From positions 496,001 to 560,000 of the forward strand of contig NZ_QNUL01000001.1 in assembly GCF_003383615.1 (NCBI RefSeq): 64,000 nucleotides of DNA, written 5' to 3'. This DNA comes from Dyadobacter luteus. Lineage in GTDB: Bacteria; Bacteroidota; Bacteroidia; Cytophagales; Spirosomataceae. The position numbers and the translations under genes were made by a program. Below, piece after piece: positions 37,884-46,138 of the stretch. The first letter of the stretch is position 1. Every line of letters begins with the position of its first letter. The notes below the pieces were generated by a model that was given only the letters and a program-made list of their open reading frames with translations, was not told where the DNA came from and ran no database searches.

Positions 37884-38225
37884 GTTGAAATATTGGTATA
37901 TCATTACCTAAGCAATTACATGCGAAAAACAATCGCTGAGAAAATTTAACTCATCTTGGTTAACCAGGAGTCATAGTATATCTGTTTTCGCTGGTTACTG
38001 CTCGATCAGAATTATGAACTTTATTATGATCGACCTCTGTGAAAAAACTCTAAAAAAGATTACCCTTATGCCTATCAGCAGCATAACCGGATATTTCGGA
38101 GTGGTTGACCACCTTATTCCGTAAAAGATTATTTTAAAGGTCGAACAAGGGTTTACAGATTTTCTTGGAGAAAGCGGATGTAAAATAAAAAATCCCCACA
38201 ATGCTACACCAAAAAAGTCTCACCC

Positions 38226-38264
38226 ATTGACTTATAATCAGTAGGTGCCCGGTTCGATTACAGG
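38226..38264 (+). other. tRNA 3'-half-like fragment (possible old attachment site)
   Basis: ATTGA (38226-38230), loop CTTATAA, TCAGT (38238-38242) folds as a 5-bp anticodon arm with one G-T pair. After 5 nt comes CCCGGTTCGATTACAGG (38248-38264), a TpsiC arm with mismatches. No D-arm or acceptor stem can be found upstream. 3' tRNA halves of this kind are typical integration sites. The damaged T-stem suggests an old remnant. Confidence 0.35.
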
Positions 38265-38680
38265 TATAAACACTTGCAAATCAATGTCTTATAGAATTTA
38301 GCTAAGTCTTTTTTCATTTATGTGCAATACAAATTTGTTTATTAACGCAATTTCAGCTGAGTATAATGATGAATTTTTATTCCACGAACAGTTTTTTTGA
38401 TTCGGTAATAATTTCACTTTGATGATTTGTAGGTAGGCTTATCTAGGCTATACCCTGCCAATATCTATTAATTACCCATTGATATTTTGTATTCGGCAAT
38501 ACGTAGAGCCTGCCATTTGATCGATGCTGAGATTTTTGCAAACACTCTCAGCACATAAATTTTTAAATTATTTATTTGTTCGTTATTTTTAGTGTTCGCT
38601 GAACGCGAACAAGCAAATAGAACGAACAAATGATTATTGCAGAAAATGAAATTTTCAGGAGGGCACTGAGAAACATATAA

Positions 38681-39665
38681 AAGGTTTCTTATAACAGCAA
38701 CCACGACCGCTCGGATTGGGTAGCAGGTGTGAATCTGTACACTGACCAGTTCCGTGAATATCCTTCCGATATTTTTGTCAAGAGGGATTACACACAAAAT
38801 ACCCTCGGCGCCTTTGTACAAAATACCTGGGAAACTACTCCTTGGCTGAAGATAGCAACAGGCCTGCGTGGAGATTATCTATTTGACTATGGATTTGTAT
38901 TTCTCCCACGAGTTTCGGGCCTATTCTAAATAACGCCTGAATTGAGCTCACGGCTTGGCGGTGGCCTGGGTTATAAAACACCTACGATTTTCACTGAAGA
39001 AACCGAACGGAGGCAGTTTCGCGCTGTGTTGCCCATTGGAGCTGACAATAATAAGCTGGAAAAATCTTACGGTGCCAATTTTGATATCAACTATGCCACG
39101 CATTTCCGTGAGCGGAGTTTCACTCTGAACCATTTGTTTTTCTACACACGGATCAACAACCAGCTGCTATTGCAAACTCCCAGGGTTGTAGACATCTTCA
39201 GATTGATTAATTCTGATGGATTTGCAGATACAAAAGGGACCGAAACATACCTGAAACTTGGCTATGGCGACTTCAAGCTTTTTGTCGGATATACATTTAC
39301 CGGCGCCCAGCTCGATGAAGGCGGCTCCAAACGTGTAAATCCATTGACAGCCAAACACCGGCTCAACAATGTGCTGATGTACGAAGTAGAAGATAAATGA
39401 AAAATCGGACTGGAAGCTTACTACTACAGCAAGCAGACACTCAGTGACGGCACCCTAGGAAGATCCTATTGGATCACCGGTTTTATGGCCGAGCGGCTTT
39501 GGGAGAAGTTTTCGTTATTCATGAATTGTGAAAACTTTACCGCCACCCGTCATACACGTTTTGGCTCGATTTACAACGGCACGGTTACCAACCCGGTATT
39601 CAAGGACATATATGCGCCGCTCGATGGCCATTGTAATCAATGGCGGTATAAATTTAAATTTATAA
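38681..39665 (+). pseudogene. TonB-dependent receptor, dead (5' truncated, two stops, one frameshift)
   Basis: A single plus-strand frame codes for the C-terminal half of a TonB-dependent receptor barrel: KVSYNSNHDRSDWVAGVNLY, GAFVQNTWETTPWLKIATG, SRLGGGLGYKTPTIFTEETE, GLEAYYYSKQTLSDG. An in-frame TAA at 38927 and TGA at 39398 (where Trp is expected) interrupt it, and a frameshift near 39630 is needed to reach the natural end IVINGGINLNL and TAA at 39663-39665. Signal peptide, plug and the first barrel strands are missing. The level of decay suggests recent inactivation after truncation. Confidence 0.85.
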
Positions 39666-39846
39666 ATGTGAAAAATTACCATCTCCAAAATCACCAATTT
39701 TGCACAGATAAACGTTGATCAGAATGTAATAAGTTAGGAGTGAATAAAATTGCAACTGATTTGAAAATTTCAAAAAATGACGCTTTATAAATATTTCCGC
39801 CATAGAGGTGTTAAAATAAATGGAAACTAAGCCATTATTTGTCTGA

Positions 39847-40692
39847 ATGAACTGGATCACCCGCGAACGTCCCAAAATTGACCGGATTGCTTGCCCCTGG
39901 CTTATCAAAAGGTTTATTGATCCGGATGCGCAAATATATTACGTCCCATTTGACCAGATCAGGGTAAAAGCCCGTGAGTTGGATGCTACACCTTTTGATA
40001 TTCCAGATACTGAATTTACGCATTACGAAGACCGATGCACTTTTGATTTCTTCCTTGAAAGGTATGAACTGGAAGATCCTGTATTAAAAGATATGGCAGT
40101 AATTATCAGAGGTGCGGACACTGATGATCATTCGTTGGCAAGCCAGTCATCAGGCCTTTGGGCAATTTCAGCCGGACTTGCTTTCAATATCACCGATGAC
40201 CAGGAACTGCTTGAAAAAGGCATGCTGATTTATGATTCCCTTTACAGCTGGGCCAAACATCTTCAAAAACAAAAGCATACCCAAAGCTCAACTGAAAAAC
40301 TGCTGCTGACTGTCTTCAATACCTATCTGGACAAACAAAAATCAGAAAAGCTTAAAACGCCGAAATGGGCTAATGAGCTCAAAGAGATTATTCAGGACCA
40401 AATTGATACAAATCTCAGTTTAAGCCTGAAAGAAATTGCAGAAGGTTTGCAGATCCATCCTTCCTATGTATCCCGGGAATTTTCCAAATATTTTAGCAAC
40501 CTATCATTTGGTGAATACATCCGTAAGCTTAGGATCGAAAAAGCAATTGACTTGCTGGCAAACCCGGATCATACATTATCAGAGGTCGCTTATCTTACAG
40601 GATTTTCCGACCAGAGTCATTTCAACCGGATTTTTAAAGCACATACCGGACAAAATCCTTCCGTTTACAGAAAAAATTTGCTCAAAAAGTAA
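39847..40692 (+). CDS. ChrB-domain protein fused to an AraC-type DNA-binding domain
   Basis: Protein of 281 residues. Residues 1-135 match the ChrB C-terminal (chromate-resistance) domain: RPKIDRIACPWLIKRFIDPD, ATPFDIPDTEFTHYEDRCTF, IRGADTDDHS and GLWAISAGL. Residues about 180-281 are an AraC/XylS double helix-turn-helix (SLKEIAEGLQIHPSYVSREF, LSEVAYLTGFSDQSHFNRIF). Classical ChrB proteins do not carry an AraC domain; this arrangement would make a one-component chromate-responsive regulator. It lies 78 nt upstream of chrA in the same direction. The start at 39847 begins directly with the domain. Confidence 0.85.
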   Translation: MNWITRERPKIDRIACPWLIKRFIDPDAQIYYVPFDQIRVKARELDATPFDIPDTEFTHYEDRCTFDFFLERYELEDPVLKDMAVIIRGADTDDHSLASQSSGLWAISAGLAFNITDDQELLEKGMLIYDSLYSWAKHLQKQKHTQSSTEKLLLTVFNTYLDKQKSEKLKTPKWANELKEIIQDQIDTNLSLSLKEIAEGLQIHPSYVSREFSKYFSNLSFGEYIRKLRIEKAIDLLANPDHTLSEVAYLTGFSDQSHFNRIFKAHTGQNPSVYRKNLLKK

Positions 40693-40770
40693 TCCCTGTA
40701 CAAATCGTCATTTTCATTCTATCAATTGGCTATTGTCTATGCTAGTATTGCAATCTAATCCGCAAACAGT

Positions 40771-41967
40771 ATGGACAGTAAAAATATTGACATTCAAGAT
40801 CAACAGATTTCTTATAGCTTGGTCGCTTTGACTAAGTACTTTTTAAAACTAGGCACTTTTGGCTTTGGTGGACCAGTGGCGCTGATCGGCTATATGCACC
40901 GCGATTTGGTAGAAGACAAAAAGTGGATTTCCGAAGATGAGTACCGCGAAGGTCTTGCTTTGGCGCAGCTTGCTCCTGGCCCTCTGGCTGCTCAGCTGGG
41001 GATTTATCTGGGTTATGTGCATTATGGAATCTGGGGGGCTACGTTTACCGGGCTGGCTTTTGTACTTCCCTCTTTTGTCATGGTCGTTCTGCTCGGGATG
41101 GCTTATAAACTGTATGGGGGTCTGGCATGGATGCAATCGGTTTTTTATGGGGTTGGCTCGGCTGTGATTGGTATCATTTCATTGAGCTGTTATAAGCTGA
41201 CTATCAAATCAGTCAGTAAGCTTGAAATAGAAGCAGTCAAAAGCAGATGGATACTGTGGCTCTTCTTTTTAATCATGGCCGTAGTTACTGCTGTCACCCA
41301 GAAGGAAGAAGTATTGCTGTTTATGATCCTGGGCTTTATATATATGGCTGTGAAAGCGCCTCCTAAATGGCTACAACGAAGAGACACATCACTGTCTGTT
41401 GTTCTTTTAGCAAGTACTGGTTTCTGGCAATATGAACCTGCTGAGCTTGCCAAACTTGGTTTGTTTTTTACTGAGGCAGGAGCATTTGTATTCGGAAGCG
41501 GGCTGGCAATTATCCCCTTTTTGCAAGCCGGAGTTGTTGGTGAAATGGGATGGCTTAACGAGCAGCAGTTTTTGGATTCTGTCGCCGTGGCTATGATCAC
41601 ACCAGGTCCGGTAGTTATTACTGTCGGATTTATTGGTTTTCTGGTTTCCGGATTTGCCGGGGCAGTGATTGCGGCACTGGGTGTTTTCCTTCCATGCTTT
41701 GTTTTTACCGTACTACCTGCTCCTTACTTTAAGAAAATATCAAAAAACACCAGTATCAAGGCGTTTGTGGACGGTATTACAGCTGCTGTTGTCGGGGCGC
41801 TTGTCGGATCGGTGATGGTGATTGCAACCCGCTCAATCGTTGATATAACATCGGCTATCATTGCAATTCTCACTATATGCGCATTGATCTACATTAAAAA
41901 ATTACAGGAACCATACGTTATACTGGTCGCGGCAATCCTTGGCTTTTGTATCAAAACATATCTATAA
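40771..41967 (+). CDS. chrA: chromate efflux transporter
   Basis: Inner-membrane CHR-family transporter of 398 residues, the normal length of the long-chain two-domain form. N-terminal CHR domain: KYFLKLGTFGFGGPVALIGY, EGLALAQLAPGPLAAQLGIY. C-terminal CHR domain: LGLFFTEAGAFVFGSGLAII, ITPGPVVITVGFIGFLVSGF. The paired GFGGP and PGP motifs are characteristic. It would expel chromate from the cytosol. It sits between the ChrB-AraC regulator and a DUF2490 gene. Confidence 0.94.
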   Translation: MDSKNIDIQDQQISYSLVALTKYFLKLGTFGFGGPVALIGYMHRDLVEDKKWISEDEYREGLALAQLAPGPLAAQLGIYLGYVHYGIWGATFTGLAFVLPSFVMVVLLGMAYKLYGGLAWMQSVFYGVGSAVIGIISLSCYKLTIKSVSKLEIEAVKSRWILWLFFLIMAVVTAVTQKEEVLLFMILGFIYMAVKAPPKWLQRRDTSLSVVLLASTGFWQYEPAELAKLGLFFTEAGAFVFGSGLAIIPFLQAGVVGEMGWLNEQQFLDSVAVAMITPGPVVITVGFIGFLVSGFAGAVIAALGVFLPCFVFTVLPAPYFKKISKNTSIKAFVDGITAAVVGALVGSVMVIATRSIVDITSAIIAILTICALIYIKKLQEPYVILVAAILGFCIKTYL

Positions 41968-41985
41968 ACTGCATTTTAAAGCTCC

Positions 41986-42717
41986 ATGAAAAAACTATTT
42001 ATACTGCTGTTCACATTCTTTTCATTACCATCATTTGGCCAGAAACAGATCAATAAACAAAGCAGCGTATGGCTGGGTTATTTTAATCAAACCAGGCTTA
42101 CCGATAAATGGGGAATCTGGCTGGATCTGCACGCCAGAAGGACTGAATTTCTTGACCGTTGGTCAACCCAGATCATCCGGCCCGGGATAACCTATTATTT
42201 CAACGACCATGTAAGATTGACTGCCGGTTATGCGTATGCGCGTAGTTTTCCTGCTGCGGGACTTCATACCGTCCGGCCAGAAAACCGGTTGTGGCAACAA
42301 GTACTATGGACAAGCCGTCAAAAGCGGCTGCAAACCCAGCAATGGATCCGCATAGAGGAACGTTTCAACCATAAAATTGCCAATGACGCTTTGCAAGATG
42401 GTTATAATTTCAATTTCCGGTTTCGATATTTGTTAAACCTGATGGTGCCGCTGAACCGTGATTTTATTGAGCCGAATACCCTGTTCTTTGCATTCAATGA
42501 CGAGATCCATATCAATGCAGGCAAGCAGATCACTTACAATCTCTTTGACCAGAACCGATTCTTTGTAGGCTTAGGTTACCAATTTACAAAAGGCCTGAAT
42601 ATGCAGGTCGGATATATGAACCAGTTTCAGCAACTACCTTCAGGAAACCATTTCAACAGCAATAATGTGTTAAGGATATTTGTGTTTCACAATCTGGATC
42701 TGCGCGCTAACAAGTAA
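41986..42717 (+). CDS. DUF2490 outer-membrane-type protein
   Basis: Exported protein of 243 residues with a signal peptide (MKKLFILLFTFFSLPSFGQ) and a beta-rich body (SSVWLGYFNQTRLTDKWGIW, TAGYAYARSF, RIEERFNHKI, FVGLGYQFTKGLNMQVGYMN, NVLRIFVFHNLDLR) as in the DUF2490 family of small outer-membrane barrels. It starts 18 nt after the chrA stop, so it is probably co-transcribed; a role in chromate resistance is possible but not shown. Confidence 0.85.
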   Translation: MKKLFILLFTFFSLPSFGQKQINKQSSVWLGYFNQTRLTDKWGIWLDLHARRTEFLDRWSTQIIRPGITYYFNDHVRLTAGYAYARSFPAAGLHTVRPENRLWQQVLWTSRQKRLQTQQWIRIEERFNHKIANDALQDGYNFNFRFRYLLNLMVPLNRDFIEPNTLFFAFNDEIHINAGKQITYNLFDQNRFFVGLGYQFTKGLNMQVGYMNQFQQLPSGNHFNSNNVLRIFVFHNLDLRANK

Positions 42718-42908
42718 TATGACTTCGTTTACCGATAGCAACGTAGCGGTGCTATATCAAAAATTACTATTGTCCCAATTCCAAGTGATTTCAACATTTG
42801 GTACTTGCCATGAGTACAATGATCGGCAACAAGGGCACAGACCGGTAGATATGCCCTAAGCCGGAAGATTTACGGTTCGCATATTGGAAAGTTGCATGTA
42901 AACGTTTT

Positions 42909-42935
42909 GTCACAAATCTTGTCAATATTTGTGAC
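42909..42935. promoter_or_regulatory. palindromic operator in front of the AbiEi-like relic
   Basis: GTCACAAAT (42909-42917) and ATTTGTGAC (42927-42935) are perfect reverse complements with a 9-nt spacer; the repeat extends to 13 bp with one mismatch. It ends 15 nt before the relic's start codon. AbiEi-type antitoxins bind inverted repeats in their own promoters, which this resembles. Confidence 0.5.
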
Positions 42936-42950
42936 GAAACATAAATCACT

Positions 42951-43070
42951 GTGGCTACCTTAGGAACTGAGAAACAGATAGAAAGAATAGTTAAATCTAA
43001 ACATCGTGGCACGCTTATGCTCCCCGAAGATTTCTGCTCGTATGGTTCATCTGATGGAGAATTCGGATGA
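42951..43070 (+). pseudogene. N-terminal relic of a DUF6088/AbiEi-like antitoxin
   Basis: GTG start at 42951, stop at 43068-43070. The 39 residues (TEKQIERIVKSKHRGTLMLP then EDFCSYGSSDGEFG) match the opening of DUF6088-type AbiEi antitoxin proteins, where a helix is followed by RGTLF, PDDF and FGS. The rest of the winged-helix domain and any AbiEii toxin gene are missing. The upstream palindrome survives. Confidence 0.5.
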
Positions 43071-43379
43071 CTTGACCAATAGATTCCGTGGCAGATTGAC
43101 CACCAACCCATTCTTTTATTTAGCGAGTTACAAAACGATCAGTCAGCCATTTATACTGGTCAATTTAATCCGAAATGACATGACCTTACTTCCCGAATCA
43201 AGGTGGTCAACGGCCCGGTATTCTTCACAATATGACTTTTCTGTGTTGCGAAAGGTTGTATCAGGCATTCAGTTAATTGCCGTCCCCCGAAGCAGCAACG
43301 GAGCTCTGCATAAATTTTACCTCAATTATTGCGATAGGTTCCTTTATGTATCACCTCCAAAATTCATAGCCTGCCTTTC

Positions 43380-44303
43380 TTAATTAAAACTCGCCCTGAA
43401 TTCCAGGGGGGAAAGTTTTGTCTTTGATTTAAATAACTTACTAAAAGACTGCGGATGCTCAAAACCGAGCTGGTAAGCGATTTCCCCTATTGTCAGATCA
43501 CTGAATGTCAACACTTCCTTTGCTTTTTCGATGAGCTTATTGTGAATGTGCTGCTGCGTATTCTGGCCGGTCAGTGCGCGGAGCATGTCGCCCAGGTAGC
43601 GGGGCGAAACGTGTAGTTCTTCCGAAAGGTACTGGACACTCGGCAGTCCTTTCAGCAAGGCGGTTTCGTCGTTGAAATAATTGTTCAGCAACTGGTCCAG
43701 CTTTTCCAACAATGCATTATTGATCGACTTGCGGGTGATAAACTGACGTTTGTAAAAGCGCTGGCAGTAATTCAGCAGCAACTCCAGCTGTGAAATCAGC
43801 ACATCCTGGCTCAACTCGTCAATCGCTGTTTCGAGCTCGTCGCCGATGTTCCCCGCAATGCCCTCAATGACTGACTTTTCTTTTTCGGACAAATGCAGCG
43901 ATTCAGTCACCGAGTAAGAAAAAAAGCCATATTGTTTTATTTTGGTATCCAAGGGATAGTTTCTCAGAAAATCAGGATGGATAAGCAATGTAAATCCAAG
44001 CGTCGTTTCGGACACCTGAATGCCCGTCAACGGCTGGCCCGGTGCAGAGAAAAACAGCCCGCCTACCTGAAAATCGTAGGTTGTTTGCCCATACCGCATC
44101 CGGCAGCCTGCCGATTCATTGTAGGTGATGTTGTAAAAATCCATGGCAAACGTGTCGGCCAGCATTTCGGCCGTGATCCGCACCTTATTAAAATCGAGCA
44201 GGCTGATCAGCGGATGTAAAGGTTGCGGCAGGCCGAATGCGCGTTGCATCTCTGCAATAGAGTGATATACGCGTGGTTTGAGATGTTCCCTTTTCATAAT
44301 CAT
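43380..44303 (-). CDS. AraC-family transcriptional regulator
   Basis: Regulator of 307 residues. N-terminal cupin-like sensor (about 20-150, GGLFFSAPGQPLTGIQVSE), a helical linker (LISQLELLLNYCQRFYKRQF) and a C-terminal AraC double helix-turn-helix (SVQYLSEELHVSPRYLGDML, IGEIAYQLGFEHPQSFSKLF). It is 54 nt downstream of the SDR gene on the same strand, so it may form an SDR-AraC unit, and resembles the second SDR/AraC pair at 47254-49042. The inducer is unknown. Confidence 0.9.
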   Translation of the reverse strand: MIMKREHLKPRVYHSIAEMQRAFGLPQPLHPLISLLDFNKVRITAEMLADTFAMDFYNITYNESAGCRMRYGQTTYDFQVGGLFFSAPGQPLTGIQVSETTLGFTLLIHPDFLRNYPLDTKIKQYGFFSYSVTESLHLSEKEKSVIEGIAGNIGDELETAIDELSQDVLISQLELLLNYCQRFYKRQFITRKSINNALLEKLDQLLNNYFNDETALLKGLPSVQYLSEELHVSPRYLGDMLRALTGQNTQQHIHNKLIEKAKEVLTFSDLTIGEIAYQLGFEHPQSFSKLFKSKTKLSPLEFRASFN

Positions 44304-44357
44304 ATAATTATCTGCCGGCCCAAATCGTTCCCGCCTGCGCCGGCAGACTGTTTGATT

Positions 44358-45158
44358 TTAAACAGCGGCTAACAATTGTTTGATCGTTTGACGAAAAGCC
44401 TCGTCGCCCTTGGCCAGGCGCAGCGCATACCATTCTTTGGCATCCTCGCCGCAGACGTATCTTAACGTGTCGGTACCATCGGTAGCCGCGCCGTACACCA
44501 CTTCGGCAATTTGCAGAGAAGTCGTCGCGGCTTTGTCAGGTGCCAGCATAGCCGTGAATTTGTTTATCAATGCTTCATAAGCCGGGTGCGAGGCAAACAC
44601 CGACTTCGCACCGATTTCCGTGGCCACCAATCCGGGCTCAATGGTTTTAATGCCAATTCCAAACTCATTCAGCTCATAGGACAAGCTTTCCGCCCAGCCT
44701 TCCAGCGCAAATTTACTGGCATCGTACATCGAGCTAACCGGGAAAGCCATCAGCCCTGCCGAGGAGCCGGTGGTGATAAAAAGCCCTGCTTTTCGCTCGC
44801 GGAAATACGGAATGAAAGCCTGCGTCACCCGCACGACACCGAAAAAATTGGTTTCCATTTGCTGTACCGTTTGCTCGTCGGTCATCGCTTCCAATGCGCC
44901 GAACAATCCATATCCCGCATTGTTAAATACCACATCAATATCGCCCAAAGCCAGCGCATGTTGGGTGGTTTGGCGGATTTGCGCCGGGTTGGTCACGTCA
45001 AGGGGCAGCACGGTTACATTATCGAGCACATTGAGTTCTGTTTCATTTTCAGGCTTGCGCATGGTCGCGATCACCTTCCAGCCTTTGGCTGCAAACAATT
45101 TGGCCGTAGCCCTTCCGATACCTGTTGAAGCACCGGTAAGAAAAATAGTCTTTGTCAT
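44358..45158 (-). CDS. SDR-family oxidoreductase
   Basis: Short-chain dehydrogenase of 266 residues. Cofactor motif TGASTGIG (8-15), a basic residue in ATMRKP suggesting NADP, NNAGYG, Ser in TGSSAG and the active site YDASK (YxxxK). It belongs to the group annotated as ketoreductase or oxidoreductase of unknown substrate. Its paralogue at 47254-48063 is about 55% identical by eye. The DNA of this gene is clearly richer in GC than that of the paralogue. Confidence 0.9.
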   Translation of the reverse strand: MTKTIFLTGASTGIGRATAKLFAAKGWKVIATMRKPENETELNVLDNVTVLPLDVTNPAQIRQTTQHALALGDIDVVFNNAGYGLFGALEAMTDEQTVQQMETNFFGVVRVTQAFIPYFRERKAGLFITTGSSAGLMAFPVSSMYDASKFALEGWAESLSYELNEFGIGIKTIEPGLVATEIGAKSVFASHPAYEALINKFTAMLAPDKAATTSLQIAEVVYGAATDGTDTLRYVCGEDAKEWYALRLAKGDEAFRQTIKQLLAAV

Positions 45159-45389
45159 TGTCTTACTTGTTATTTTCGGGAGACAAATTTACGCGGCATG
45201 CGGCTGGTGCTTGTAGCGGATGTGGAGATTGTTGTAGCCAAAATGGTCCTGGCTATCCCTTACTTCTCGCCAGCCAGTGCCAGCTCTTTTTGCATATCTT
45301 CACCAATGCCATTCTGAGCGGCGCAGGGCTGGAAATTGACGCTATCAATGATGGCCTAAAATATAATATTGACGTTGTCTCTTACGTAA

Positions 45390-45433
45390 ACAACTAAACC
45401 ACTATGAATTAAAGTCCATAGTGGTTTAGTTGT
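45390..45433. repeat. perfect 17-bp inverted repeat
   Basis: Arms 45390-45406 (ACAACTAAACCACTATG) and 45417-45433 are perfect reverse complements, 10-nt loop. It could be a terminator for the frame ending at 45397, but it is followed by TGCTTGTCC and not a T-run. Confidence 0.75.
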
Positions 45434-45621
45434 TGCTTGTCCACATATTATACGACGTTTGCGTATGGACGCTCTGAGCTGCACGTTAAGTTACAATTAA
45501 ACGTGCACGGTCCTGCTTTTATTGAACTGAAACACTCCTTCCTATGCTAAAAAGGTCACTGTATAGCCAGCTTGTGATTTACATAAATACCATCGAACAA
45601 ATTTTCAAAATTAGCGATAAC

Positions 45622-45670
45622 GGACATTTATCTTATACTATGCATTCAGCATAGTATAAGATAAATGTCC
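45622..45670. repeat. perfect 22-bp inverted repeat with 5-nt loop
   Basis: Arms 45622-45643 (starts GGACATTTATC, ends ACTATGC) and 45649-45670, loop ATTCA. There is no mismatch. It lies 46 nt upstream of the VOC promoter, lacks a T-run, and is longer than an ordinary terminator. Function unknown. Confidence 0.85.
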
Positions 45671-45715
45671 ACATGTAAAAGATAGTATATATGTGGATAT
45701 GGGAAAATAAAAATA

Positions 45716-45755
45716 TTTGTATTTTGTTGTCGTGTATATTATATTTGCGACAACA
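45716..45755 (+). promoter_or_regulatory. promoter with overlapping palindromic operator of the VOC-EVE-MarR operon
   Basis: TTTG (45716-45719) and TATATTTG (45740-45747) are 20 nt apart, matching the Bacteroidota consensus. TGTTGTCG (45725-45732) and CGACAACA (45748-45755) form a perfect inverted repeat that brackets the -7 element, where a bound repressor would block initiation. The MarR gene in the same operon is the obvious candidate. The start codon follows at 45771. Confidence 0.65.
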
Positions 45756-45770
45756 TAAATCAAAAACATT

Positions 45771-46136
45771 ATGAGAAAATTGGAATTTGCATCCCTTCAA
45801 GTGAGGGATATTGAGGCATCCAAAGCGTTTTATACGCAGAAATTAGGTTTCGAAGATTCCGGAATGCCTAACCCACATGCCTGTGTTTTTCGTTACAACA
45901 AAGGTGAGTCAAGTTTTGCCATTCGTACCCCAATTGGTGACCTCGATGGAAAAGAGCTGGGTGTCGGCGTTGCAATCTGGTTCGCAATCGATGAAAAAAT
46001 CGAGGACCTCCAGGCTCAGCTTCTTGCGAAGGATGTAGCCCTGCTAGGGCCAATTCAGAAAACACCTTTCGGAAAAATCATCGTTGCCAAAGATCCAGAC
46101 GGATACAATCTTACTTTCCTTGAGACAGTCGAATAG
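45771..46136 (+). CDS. VOC-family (glyoxalase-fold) protein
   Basis: Small cytosolic protein of 121 residues with one vicinal-oxygen-chelate domain: ASLQVRDIEASKAFYTQKLG at the start, GVAIWFAIDE in the middle and GKIIVAKDPDGYNLTFLETV at the end. VOC proteins include glyoxalases, dioxygenases and antibiotic-binding proteins. The metal ligands are only partly visible, so the role is open. First gene of an operon with an EVE-domain protein (2 nt later) and a MarR regulator. Confidence 0.88.
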   Translation: MRKLEFASLQVRDIEASKAFYTQKLGFEDSGMPNPHACVFRYNKGESSFAIRTPIGDLDGKELGVGVAIWFAIDEKIEDLQAQLLAKDVALLGPIQKTPFGKIIVAKDPDGYNLTFLETVE

Positions 46137-46138
46137 AT

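Larger units (their letters stand above)
37801..38680. other. non-coding border of the accessory region
   Basis: Besides the terminator at 37844-37883 and the tRNA-like fragment at 38226-38264 I see no intact gene. Short open frames on both strands here (for example 37995-38201 minus and 38468-38821 minus) are AT-rich and without recognisable motifs. The stretch ends where the broken TonB receptor begins. Confidence 0.5.
42718..43379. other. gap with antitoxin relic and no intact gene
   Basis: Contains the palindrome at 42909-42935 and the AbiEi/DUF6088-like relic at 42951-43070. A 125-codon plus frame (43006-43383) and a 106-codon minus frame (42791-43111) have no recognisable motif and cross the relic in other frames; both are judged accidental or decayed. 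Confidence 0.45.
45159..45770. other. gap holding two long inverted repeats
   Basis: A plus-strand frame ending at 45397 (with CSGCGDCCSQNGPGYPLLL) has protein-like composition and its stop codon falls inside the hairpin at 45390-45433, so a small or decayed gene may end here. A second hairpin lies at 45622-45670 and the VOC promoter at 45716-45755. Nothing else was recognised. Confidence 0.4.

Noticed and set aside
42791-43111. 106-codon minus-strand frame and 125-codon plus frame at 43006-43383
   Set aside because: Neither has a recognisable motif; both cross the AbiEi-like relic and the palindrome.
44511-45128. 205-codon plus-strand frame
   Set aside because: Antisense to the SDR gene, whose motifs are unambiguous.
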